Below, piece by piece: positions 40,876-47,478 of a stretch of DNA of 48,268 nucleotides (position 1 is its first letter; every line of letters starts with the position of its first letter). The DNA is from a virus: positions 1 through 48,268 of the IMG/VR virus record IMGVR_UViG_3300037010_002542; one strand, written 5' to 3'. The translations under genes were made by a program, and so were the position numbers. Below the pieces are notes generated by a model. That model did not search any database. It had not been told where the DNA came from and saw nothing but the letters and a program-made list of their open reading frames with translations.

Positions 40876-41229
40876 GTGGCGGTAGCCCAGGACCCTGCGA
40901 TGGTGCAACAGGCGTTCGCCGACCTCGGCGTTCACCCGCACGACGTCGAGGCACTGAGCAGCCTTCCCTACGAGGAAGCCCGGCAGAGGCTGGTCTTGCT
41001 GAAGGATCTGGCACGAAAGAACTTTCGTCGGATGGCCCTGGAGCTGCACCCAGACCGCACCGGAAACGACCCCGAGAAGACGGCACGCTTCAAGCTGCTC
41101 TCGGTCATCCGGGACGATCTGGAGAGGGTCGAGGTCCGATTCAGGTCGAGGCAGGTCGTGAGTCCCCACGTGTACGTGCCGAAGAAGTCGACTACCCGAG
41201 TGCGCGTCCACGTGAAATACCGACGCTGA
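40876..41229 (+). CDS. small J-domain protein (117 aa)
   Basis: A GTG start at 40876 follows GGAGG. The helix DLARKNFRRMALELHPDRTG carries the HPD triad, preceded by a helix LPYEEARQRLVLLK and followed by DPEKTARFKLLSVIRDDLER, giving an almost free-standing J-domain. A basic strand-rich tail (VYVPKKSTTRVRVHVKYRR) may bind nucleic acid or a client. It is the second J-domain protein of the window. No Hsp70 is visible, so it probably works with host DnaK. It is divergent from the zinc-finger gene. Confidence 0.85.
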   Translation: MAVAQDPAMVQQAFADLGVHPHDVEALSSLPYEEARQRLVLLKDLARKNFRRMALELHPDRTGNDPEKTARFKLLSVIRDDLERVEVRFRSRQVVSPHVYVPKKSTTRVRVHVKYRR

Positions 41230-41280
41230 TCCCGGCACAAGGGAGGATGTCCCGGTGTAGACAGGGTGGGAGTATACTTT

Positions 41281-41301
41281 CGACGGGCGTCAAACCCGTC
41301 G
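41281..41301 (+). promoter_or_regulatory. 5'-leader hairpin with upstream TATACT
   Basis: CGACGGG (41281-41287) pairs with CCCGTCG (41295-41301) immediately before a GGGGAGG ribosome site. TATACT at 41273-41278 is a good -10 hexamer without a clear -35. Transcription from it would put the hairpin at the very 5' end of the mRNA of the 90-aa gene, where it could protect the message. Confidence 0.5.
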
Positions 41302-41311
41302 GGGAGGCGTG

Positions 41312-41584
41312 ATGACGAGCAAGGTAGAGATCGACGTGGACTACACGGGGGTCGAGGAGCGCATGATGGCATCCGAGCTAGGGGTCAGTTTCGGTCACCG
41401 ATCCGGCATGAGCGGCACGATCGGGAACTTCGCGCTGCTCTACGGGGGCCTGAAGCCCGCCGAGCGGCTGGCGTTCATCGAGATCGCATCGGGCCGCCGT
41501 ACCATCTACGACAATCTGGTCCCTGGGCTCCAGCACGCCGTCGACTCCGTGCGCCACCCGTTCTACCCGACCCGAAATAGCTGA
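41312..41584 (+). CDS. small hypothetical protein (90 aa)
   Basis: It starts at ATG 41312 behind GGGGAGG. The sequence is mixed alpha/beta with VEIDVDYTGVEERMMASELG, a Gly-rich turn and a helix LKPAERLAFIEIASGRRTI. There is no transmembrane segment or known motif. It precedes a RHH regulator by 73 nt and may belong to the same rightward unit. Confidence 0.75.
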   Translation: MTSKVEIDVDYTGVEERMMASELGVSFGHRSGMSGTIGNFALLYGGLKPAERLAFIEIASGRRTIYDNLVPGLQHAVDSVRHPFYPTRNS

Positions 41585-41657
41585 CCCGGTGTATCGACGC
41601 ACGCCGGAACCCATGCACGAGCGATCCCGGATGGGGTCGACCAGAACAGGATGCACG

Positions 41658-41906
41658 ATGCCGCGAAGAATCGGTGAGGACACCACCCAGATCACCCTCC
41701 GCCTGGAGACCGCCCTACTCAAGCGGGCGGAGCGCCTCGCCCCACGCATCTCGCCCGCCGACATCACGCTCATGCGGTCGGACGTCCTGCGCGCCGCGAT
41801 CGCGCGTGGCCTCAAGGGCATGGAGGAGGATTCGGCGAAGAAGTCCCCCCGGCGTAAGACGAAGGCGAAAGCCACCGTGAAGGCGAAAGCCACAGCGAGG
41901 GCGTGA
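41658..41906 (+). CDS. ribbon-helix-helix protein with histone-like basic tail (82 aa)
   Basis: The segment TTQITLRLETALLKRAERLA, then MRSDVLRAAIARGLKGM, gives strand-helix-helix as in CopG/Arc repressors. The last 22 residues are Lys/Ala/Arg repeats (KTKAKATVKAKATARA) resembling histone H1-type DNA-binding tails. ATG 41658 with AGGA upstream is preferred to longer in-frame starts that add a non-conserved leader. Its TGA overlaps the next ATG (TGATG), so it is coupled to the ATP-grasp gene. It is likely a DNA-binding regulator or a nucleoid-like protein. Confidence 0.82.
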   Translation: MPRRIGEDTTQITLRLETALLKRAERLAPRISPADITLMRSDVLRAAIARGLKGMEEDSAKKSPRRKTKAKATVKAKATARA

Positions 41907-42742
41907 TGTGGATGTGCCCCTCGAACGATCGTGTGGTGATCCTGTACCGCGAGGCGTCAACCTCCGCCGAGGAGCTGGCGGCAGCATCGCGCCACTTCCC
42001 CTGCGTGAAGTCCCGCCTGGACCTCCGTAGCGGGGACACGGTCATCTCACGCTACGGTGCCCTCCCCTTCTACAAGGAGCAGGCAGAGGACATCGATCGA
42101 CTCGGGGCACACCTCATCAACAGCCTCACGGCACACCGCTACGTCTCCGACCTGTACCAGTGGTATCGAGACGTGGGGCCGGATCTCACGCCTCGCACGT
42201 GGGCGGGGCTGGACGAGTTCGAGGACGCGCCAGAGGGTGAGTACGTGGTGAAGGGTGCCACGTACTCACGGAAGCACGACTGGGCGACCCATATGTACGC
42301 GCCCAACCGAGAGGCCGTACGTACCCTGTTCTCGACCCTTCAGCGGGACCCCCTCGTCGGTCAGGACCGCATCTACATCCGCGAGTACGTGCCTCTACGT
42401 AGCCATGGGGAGATGCCGTCCGGCCTCCCTGTCTCACACGAGTTCCGGTTCATCATCCTCGACGGGGTCATCGTCGCAGGGGGCTTCTACTGGTCCGAAC
42501 ATCTGGACAGGATCGGTTACACACCGCAGCCGTCCGAGGTGCCCCAGGACTTTCTACGTGCCGTCATCGATCGCGTGGGCCTCAAGTGTCACCTATGGTC
42601 ACTCGACGTGGCCCAGAAAAGAGACGGTAGCTGGGCTGCGATCGATCTCGGCGACGCGCAGATGGCGGGCACATGCACGATCGACGTCGAAGATCTGTAC
42701 GCGCGCCTGGCTCGGACGCTCCGTACGGGCAACCCGGACTAG
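41906..42742 (+). CDS. ATP-grasp domain protein (R2K/DUF4343-like, 278 aa)
   Basis: ATP-grasp enzymes join a carboxylate to an amine or thiol through an acyl-phosphate. Seen: GEYVVKGATYSRKHDW (nucleotide-binding Lys), IYIREYVPL, SHEFRFIILDGVIVAGG and SLDVAQKRDGSWAAIDLGDA with Asp residues for Mg2+. This order matches the small R2K/DUF4343 clade found in phages and bacteria, whose substrates are mostly unknown. It starts within the TGATG overlap of the RHH gene. It ends tail-to-tail with the 83-aa gene, sharing a CTAG. Peptide tagging or amino-acid ligation is possible. Confidence 0.88.
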   Translation: MWMCPSNDRVVILYREASTSAEELAAASRHFPCVKSRLDLRSGDTVISRYGALPFYKEQAEDIDRLGAHLINSLTAHRYVSDLYQWYRDVGPDLTPRTWAGLDEFEDAPEGEYVVKGATYSRKHDWATHMYAPNREAVRTLFSTLQRDPLVGQDRIYIREYVPLRSHGEMPSGLPVSHEFRFIILDGVIVAGGFYWSEHLDRIGYTPQPSEVPQDFLRAVIDRVGLKCHLWSLDVAQKRDGSWAAIDLGDAQMAGTCTIDVEDLYARLARTLRTGNPD

Positions 42743-42990
42743 GCTGACTTCAGGGGGACCACCGTCGGCGAGACCGTCCGTAGAACCTGCGTGACGATCC
42801 CCTCCTGCTCCGGCGACAGATCCTTCCCGTCGATCATGACGGTGAACTTGATCACGCTCTCCGGCTGCCCCTCGATCGGATGGGCCTGTATCTGCACGGT
42901 CAACCTGGCGGGGCTCACGAGCAACCTCAGCCCGAGTATCGGCTTGAGTACCGCCGCCAGGTTGTCGAGCATCTCCGGCGTCACGTCCAT
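42739..42990 (-). CDS. small hypothetical protein (83 aa)
   Basis: A helix (TPEMLDNLAAVLKPILGLRL) is followed by a strand-rich half (ARLTVQIQAHPIEG, VIKFTVMIDGKDL) and a final helix, EQEGIVTQVLRTVS. No family was recognised. Its start overlaps the end of the aldolase-like gene by 10 nt, placing it last in the leftward 47-42.7 kb operon. Confidence 0.75.
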   Translation of the reverse strand: MDVTPEMLDNLAAVLKPILGLRLLVSPARLTVQIQAHPIEGQPESVIKFTVMIDGKDLSPEQEGIVTQVLRTVSPTVVPLKSA

Positions 42991-44072
42991 AGCGCCGGGC
43001 TCCCATCCACGAGGAGGCTCAGCTCGGGCACCCGGCGTGCGTACCAGGACGGCGTGTCCAGCCCAGCCAGGCTGGACGCGAAAACAATCGACCCGTGCCC
43101 CCGGAGGTTCACGGCGAAGTCCGCCTTGTCACTGTCCGGGAAGAGGGCAATGACTTGATCGGCCTCCTCGATGGCACCACAGGGGACAGGCTCGTTCGTG
43201 TGTGGGGCGGACTCGATGTACGTGTGCGAGTGCAGCATGTACCGGACCCGGGAGTAGTGCTGGTAGAGGCGCACCTGAATGGGCGTGTCGACCGACGGTT
43301 TCTCGGGCCCGTAGTAGCGCACGGGATCGGCCGAGTCTGCGTCGACCGCGACGAAGTTCTCTGGCGAGATGTACCGCTTGTCGATGTCCCGGCGGGACAC
43401 GAAGATCAGGTTGCCCGAGCGCACGGACGGGAAGCCCTTCGCGCAGCGGAAGGACGCATTGCCCATCATGCGCTCGTGCCCGACGCCGTGGATGATCTCG
43501 TGGAAGCGCTCGGCCTGGTCCCGGACGAGCCCGTAGAAAGCCTCGTCGACGGGGGCCTGGATCTTGTCCCCGGCCTGTTCGGAACTTACCCGGGTGAACT
43601 CGGCCAGGCGTCGGAGGCGCTTGTCCAAAGCCTCAGCGACCAACGCTACGTCCGTCTCCTCCAGACAGTAGATGGACCCGAGCGGGTCCCAGATCGTGGC
43701 CTCGACGCGGTCACGGCTCCCCGTGATCTCGACGAGCAGGTTAGACTTCGTCTTGAGGGCTCGACCGAGGATCTCCGACCGGCCGTAGGCGTGGTCGAGA
43801 TTCCGCTTCGAGGTCACCAGGTACAGTCGAGGCCAACGTGCCTTGATGCCCTCGACGAACTTCGGGTACTCGTTCGGTACGTCCGCGAACCAGAGCACCG
43901 CGTCGACATCCCCGAGCAGGTTGGAGGCGGCCACCATGTCCTTGAGGTGACCTCCGTTCACGGACCGGCTCAGGACGCCCCGTTGTGCCAGGGCCTCCCC
44001 GAGTCGCCGCACGTAGCCGGAGGGGCGGCCCCCCTCCTCGTTGAAGACGCCGCCGACCAACATGATCTTCAT
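42981..44072 (-). CDS. fusion: Rossmann-like N-terminus with class II aldolase-like domain (363 aa)
   Basis: The N-terminal 170 residues begin MKIMLVGGVFNEEGGRPSGY and have alternating strands and helices, like a nucleotide-sugar or deoxyribosyltransferase-type fold; this is tentative. The C-terminal 190 residues carry class II aldolase/adducin features: MMGNASFRCAKGFPSV, ISPENFVAVD, PSVDTPIQVRLYQHY and YMLHSHTYIES with the paired zinc-type His, then LRGHGSIV. The catalytic Glu of fuculose/ribulose aldolases, usually in a P-S-x-E pattern, is Asp here. ATG 44072 has AGAGGG upstream. A sugar-phosphate retro-aldol or epimerase activity is possible but unproven. Confidence 0.78.
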   Translation of the reverse strand: MKIMLVGGVFNEEGGRPSGYVRRLGEALAQRGVLSRSVNGGHLKDMVAASNLLGDVDAVLWFADVPNEYPKFVEGIKARWPRLYLVTSKRNLDHAYGRSEILGRALKTKSNLLVEITGSRDRVEATIWDPLGSIYCLEETDVALVAEALDKRLRRLAEFTRVSSEQAGDKIQAPVDEAFYGLVRDQAERFHEIIHGVGHERMMGNASFRCAKGFPSVRSGNLIFVSRRDIDKRYISPENFVAVDADSADPVRYYGPEKPSVDTPIQVRLYQHYSRVRYMLHSHTYIESAPHTNEPVPCGAIEEADQVIALFPDSDKADFAVNLRGHGSIVFASSLAGLDTPSWYARRVPELSLLVDGSPALWT

Positions 44073-44080
44073 GGGACCCT

Positions 44081-44641
44081 CTACCAGCCGTGTTCGTTCG
44101 GATCGCAGACCTGGAGTACGTAGGGCGGCCCTGGATCGTGGCCCCGTTGATGGGGGCCCTCGAAGACCCACTGCTTGTACACGTGGTACGGCTTGCCTTC
44201 GATGTTAGCCACGCCGAGGTACTTCTCGATCGGGATCTCGTGCCCTTCGATGTACGTGTACCCCTCCCACCCACAGCACATGCACCACACGAGGATGCGG
44301 TCGTACCGGGGGAGCTGTTGTTCTGCCGGGAGTTCGGCGGGTAGGGCGTCGATGACGTCGTAGATCGTGGTCCGGGGCGTGTTGCCCCGGATCCGCGTGA
44401 AGTTCGTCCCGAATGCCCTGTTGTGGGCGACCACGTCCCAGGCCCGGGTCAGCAGCCGTTCACTGATCGTGACGGAGTGCTTGTAGGCTTCGTGATCGAG
44501 GCTCGTGAGGTGGTAGGTGCCATGGCAGGGGTCGAAGGACTCGACCATGAAGCGCACCCAGGACGCCGGGCGGTAGAAGGGTGGGACGAGGTCCTCGTCC
44601 CACGTGAGAATGAGCGGCTTGCCTACAGCGAACTTGAACAT
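44081..44641 (-). CDS. hypothetical protein with Cys cluster (186 aa)
   Basis: It starts at ATG 44641, seen as MFKFAVGKPLILTWDEDLVP; a longer frame upstream is the shadow of the next gene. It has a CMCCGWEGYTYIEGHE cluster near residue 125 and several His/Asp positions, suggesting metal binding. It lies 8 nt before the aldolase-like gene. No family was recognised. Confidence 0.78.
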   Translation of the reverse strand: MFKFAVGKPLILTWDEDLVPPFYRPASWVRFMVESFDPCHGTYHLTSLDHEAYKHSVTISERLLTRAWDVVAHNRAFGTNFTRIRGNTPRTTIYDVIDALPAELPAEQQLPRYDRILVWCMCCGWEGYTYIEGHEIPIEKYLGVANIEGKPYHVYKQWVFEGPHQRGHDPGPPYVLQVCDPNEHGW

Positions 44642-44646
44642 GGCGG

Positions 44647-44949
44647 CTACAACCCGAGCAACTTCTTCCAGGCCGGCGTGGGCCTGGACATCGGGGCCGG
44701 CGTAGTCTCGACCTGAGGCGCGGCGGGCTGCTTTCGGATCAGAATCACGGGCACGGCCTCCACGCGATCGCACTCGCAGGCGTACCATTCGATGCGGATG
44801 GTCCCGGGCGGGGGCTGCACGTTGTGGTGTGATCGGCGAATCCAGTCGTCCTCCTCGCCCGTGAGGAGACGGTAGGGTACCCCGCACACCAGACACACGT
44901 CCGGCGCGTCACGGTGTTCGACCATCTCCTCGGGCTTGTCGGAGGGCAT
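44647..44949 (-). CDS. small putative zinc-binding protein (100 aa)
   Basis: CLVCG near residue 19 and YACECDR near residue 57 give four Cys in a two-pair arrangement separated by about 35 residues, consistent with a zinc ribbon. A Pro-rich segment and a short basic C-terminus (WKKLLGL) follow. It is situated between the tRNA-binding gene (5 nt) and the 186-aa gene (5 nt), all in one operon. Function unknown. Confidence 0.76.
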   Translation of the reverse strand: MPSDKPEEMVEHRDAPDVCLVCGVPYRLLTGEEDDWIRRSHHNVQPPPGTIRIEWYACECDRVEAVPVILIRKQPAAPQVETTPAPMSRPTPAWKKLLGL

Positions 44950-44954
44950 GGGGA

Positions 44955-45824
44955 CTACTTCAGCCTCGTGCCGTTGGCAGGCACACCCGTCGGCTGAAAG
45001 ACGCTCAGCATGTCAGCATCCCCGGCCGCGAGGACCATCCCGCACGACTCCAGGCCCATCATCTTGATGGGCGGAAGGTTCGCGACGACGACGAGCCGGC
45101 GTCCGACCATCTCCTCGGGCGTGAAGGACTTGCCGAGCCCGGCCAGGATCTGGCGCGGGGCGGGCTCGCCGAGATCGATCATGAGGCGCAGGAGCTTGTT
45201 GCTCTTCGGCACGCGGTCAGCCTCGATCACGGTGCCCACGCGGAGTTCGACCCGCTGGAGACAGTCCATGACCGTGGGTTCGGGCATGACTGCGGGAGCT
45301 ACAGCTTCGGCCTCGGCGCGGGAAGTCGCCTGGAGACAGGCGGCGAGGCCGTTGCCCACGTCCGCGGACTGCTGCGCCACCACGGGGTCCTTCAGTGCTT
45401 CACGCATGGCCGCACCCAGACCGAAGGGCTTGCGGGGCGCAAGAGGGTCGGGAGTGGTCGGGGCGGGGTCGATCGGGGCGCTGTTCTTGAGGTCGTCCAT
45501 CATGTCCTGGTAGGTGTGTGCGGGGTGTCGAATCGACTGCACACGGTAGGGCGTTCCGGCTGCTTCGAGGCGCCCCATGTGAAGGCGCATGCAATCCTCG
45601 CGGTTGTAGAGCAGCGACATCTCGTCCCCAGGCTTGCGCAGCCTGGGATTGTCGTAGGACAGCACCCACAGGGGGCACTGGGTGTGCCATGAGACCCGTT
45701 CGCGGTACGCGAATGTCTGATAGGTCTCGTCCGTGATCGCCCAGTCAGGCCGGGAGATCAAGCCGTCGACAGGCACCTGCTCCCGGGTCATCGGACCCCC
45801 GGTCACCCGGCAACGAAGCTCCAT
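44955..45824 (-). CDS. protein with MetRS C-terminal-type tRNA-binding OB fold (289 aa)
   Basis: The last 105 residues match the Trbp111/EMAP-II/MetG C-terminal domain: VELRVGTVIEADRVPKSNKL, LLRLMIDLGE, RQILAGLGKSFTPEEMVGRR and LVVVANLPPIKMMGLESCGM. This domain binds the elbow of tRNA non-specifically. No aminoacyl-tRNA synthetase core is present; the N-terminal 185 residues are unrelated and start MELRCRVTGG. The ATG overlaps the TGA of the histidine-phosphatase gene. Next to an RNA methyltransferase, it suggests phage handling or protection of tRNAs. Confidence 0.88.
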   Translation of the reverse strand: MELRCRVTGGPMTREQVPVDGLISRPDWAITDETYQTFAYRERVSWHTQCPLWVLSYDNPRLRKPGDEMSLLYNREDCMRLHMGRLEAAGTPYRVQSIRHPAHTYQDMMDDLKNSAPIDPAPTTPDPLAPRKPFGLGAAMREALKDPVVAQQSADVGNGLAACLQATSRAEAEAVAPAVMPEPTVMDCLQRVELRVGTVIEADRVPKSNKLLRLMIDLGEPAPRQILAGLGKSFTPEEMVGRRLVVVANLPPIKMMGLESCGMVLAAGDADMLSVFQPTGVPANGTRLK

Positions 45825-46588
45825 CACGGGTCCCCACCCTCGTAGATGTAGCCCTTGTCCTCGCCGTCGATGATCGCACGAATCGAGCAGTTCTTCGGGT
45901 TCGACTCCTTGTCGAACCACTCGAAGGGCAGATGGAGCCACTGCTGGACGAACGCCCTGATCGTCGTCCCATGGGCCACGATCACGAGCCTCTGGACGCC
46001 GTGCTTCTGGGCATCGCGGTGGAACGTGCCGAACGCCTGGTGGACGCGCACAGCCACGTCGAAGCGGGACTCGCCGAGAGGCATGCGGGCCCAGAAGCGG
46101 CCTTCCATGTCCTCGCATTTCTTGTAGTGGGCGAACTCGTCCGGGTAGCGCTTCGCCAGGTCCTCGTCCGAGAGGCCATCGAAGAGTCCGAACTGCTGCT
46201 CGGCCAACAGGACGTGCTCACGCCGCCCGTGAGCCGGCACGCACTTCGTCAGGCGTTCGATCTCGCCGAGGATCTCGTCCGAGGTCTGGCGCGCACGCGC
46301 GTAGGGGCTGGTCCAGAGGCGGAACGGGTGCTTGCCCGTCACGATGTGACGCGCCGTCATGACGTCGAGTATGGACAGCCCGCTGATCGGGTTCTTGCTG
46401 AAGTTCACCGACTCGATGGGCCGGTTGTTCTCCCTCGCGACGAACCAGCGTGCGAGGAACTCCCCTGCCTTCTTCGCCTGCGCGCGTCCCCGTTCCGAGA
46501 GGTTGATCGCGTGATCGGGGAGCCTGCGATGAACGTCCTTGTCGACGTTCCCTTCCGACTCGCCGTGGCGTACGAGGAAGATTTCCAT
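45824..46588 (-). CDS. histidine-phosphatase family protein (254 aa)
   Basis: The RHG phosphohistidine motif is intact (FLVRHGESEGN, residues 4-14). Other landmarks are TSPYARARQTSDEI with the second phosphate-binding Arg, a MPLGESRFDVAVRV region with the acid Glu, and IVAHGTTIRAF with the second His. This is the cofactor-dependent phosphoglycerate-mutase/broad phosphatase superfamily. An insertion of about 35 residues after the first motif (near 45-80) is unusual. The ATG follows GTAGAGGAGATC. It is coupled by ATGA overlap to the tRNA-binding gene. Substrate unknown. Confidence 0.9.
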   Translation of the reverse strand: MEIFLVRHGESEGNVDKDVHRRLPDHAINLSERGRAQAKKAGEFLARWFVARENNRPIESVNFSKNPISGLSILDVMTARHIVTGKHPFRLWTSPYARARQTSDEILGEIERLTKCVPAHGRREHVLLAEQQFGLFDGLSDEDLAKRYPDEFAHYKKCEDMEGRFWARMPLGESRFDVAVRVHQAFGTFHRDAQKHGVQRLVIVAHGTTIRAFVQQWLHLPFEWFDKESNPKNCSIRAIIDGEDKGYIYEGGDP

Positions 46589-46605
46589 GATCTCCTCTAC
46601 ACCGA

Positions 46606-47187
46606 TCAGCCAGTGTTCCGGATCCCGAGGGCGTCGGCAACCCCGTCGTTCTCGGGGAAGTCGTGGCGGCGCTCGTTGAGCATGTCCCCGATCGTGATGT
46701 TCGGGTTCGCCTTCACGAGGCGATCGTAGAGCACGAGGTACACGGCCGCGGCCAGGTTCACGCAGTGCCTCGTCGGGATGACGACGAACTGATGGCAGTG
46801 CCGGAGGATCGGCGCCGGGATCGATCCATCCTCGGGGCCGAAGACGTAGAGGGCGTTCTCCGGGTGCACGAACACCGGGAGCTGCTCAGAGTTCGGGCGC
46901 AGCTCGACCGCCACGGGTACGACGGTGTCGTCGAACTGGTCGAGGAAGGAGTCGTACTGTCGCAGCTCGACGTCCTTGTACCCCTTCATGCGCTCCTCGC
47001 GGGGCAGGCGTTTCTTGCCTTCCATCGCGAAGGACACCCGCTCGCCGGTCCACCAGACCTGGGAGACGCCGAAGCAGCTCGCCGCGCGGACCGCGGCGCC
47101 CACATTGTGCGGGAACCTGGGGTTTACGAGGGCGACCGCGGGCACCTTGCCCTGCTTCTTCGCGTTCTTGCCGTACACCTCGGTCAT
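46606..47187 (-). CDS. SpoU/TrmH-family RNA 2'-O-methyltransferase (193 aa)
   Basis: The three SPOUT motifs are present: NPRFPHNVGAAVRAASCFG (motif 1), YVFGPEDGSIP (motif 2) and VVIPTRHCVNLAAAVYLVLY (motif 3), in the order forming the trefoil knot that binds AdoMet. At 193 residues it resembles TrmL/TrmJ-type tRNA ribose methylases rather than the longer rRNA enzymes. Its ATG overlaps the stop of the small exported protein gene (ATGA). With the tRNA-binding protein two genes downstream it suggests tRNA modification during infection. Confidence 0.9.
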   Translation of the reverse strand: MTEVYGKNAKKQGKVPAVALVNPRFPHNVGAAVRAASCFGVSQVWWTGERVSFAMEGKKRLPREERMKGYKDVELRQYDSFLDQFDDTVVPVAVELRPNSEQLPVFVHPENALYVFGPEDGSIPAPILRHCHQFVVIPTRHCVNLAAAVYLVLYDRLVKANPNITIGDMLNERRHDFPENDGVADALGIRNTG

Positions 47188-47384
47188 GTCTTCTTCTCCG
47201 GGCAGCGGGAATTGTGGGAGCCGTCGTTGCGGCTACAGTGCGGGCAGCCGTAGACGGGGTTGGACTTGTACCGCGGGGGAGGGCTCGGGGGTTCCGGCTC
47301 ATCCTCGGGCTCAGGTTCCGGGGACTGGGGGCAGAGGGTCGCGAGGGTCAGCGCGGTCGTGACGAGAGACCAGCGCAGCTTCAC
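47184..47384 (-). CDS. small Pro/Glu-rich protein with Cys/His tail (66 aa)
   Basis: A GTG start at 47384 (GAAGGTGG upstream) gives a short hydrophobic N-terminus (MKLRWSLVTTALTLATLC), possibly a signal or lipoprotein leader with an imperfect lipobox. A Pro/Glu repeat (PEPEPEDEPEPPSPPP) follows, then a C-terminus CPHCSRNDGSHNSRC that could bind zinc. The plan is reminiscent of small proline-rich outer spanins, but an inner partner is not evident. It is the first gene of the leftward operon. Confidence 0.68.
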   Translation of the reverse strand: MKLRWSLVTTALTLATLCPQSPEPEPEDEPEPPSPPPRYKSNPVYGCPHCSRNDGSHNSRCPEKKT

Positions 47385-47443
47385 GGGCGGCCACCTTCGG
47401 GTCGAACCTTGGGCATGATCCCAGGTACACCGACGGGACCCAA

Positions 47444-47475
47444 TGGACCGGGGACCGTCTCGCGGTGTACTAGCT
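47444..47475 (+). promoter_or_regulatory. phage-type two-box promoter (copy 6)
   Basis: AATGGACC (TGGACC 47444-47449), 17 nt, GTACTAGCT (47467-47475). ATG 47479 follows the TACTAG core by five bases with no ribosome site, so the mRNA is probably leaderless. Confidence 0.75.
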
Positions 47476-47478
47476 GAC

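Noticed and set aside
4498-47470. Recurring CGGTGTA sequences in intergenic regions as a second promoter class
   Set aside because: Seen near 4498, 24997, 41253, 41584, 46597 and 47463, but with no consistent partner box or spacing, and one copy overlaps promoter copy 6; too short and loose to call.
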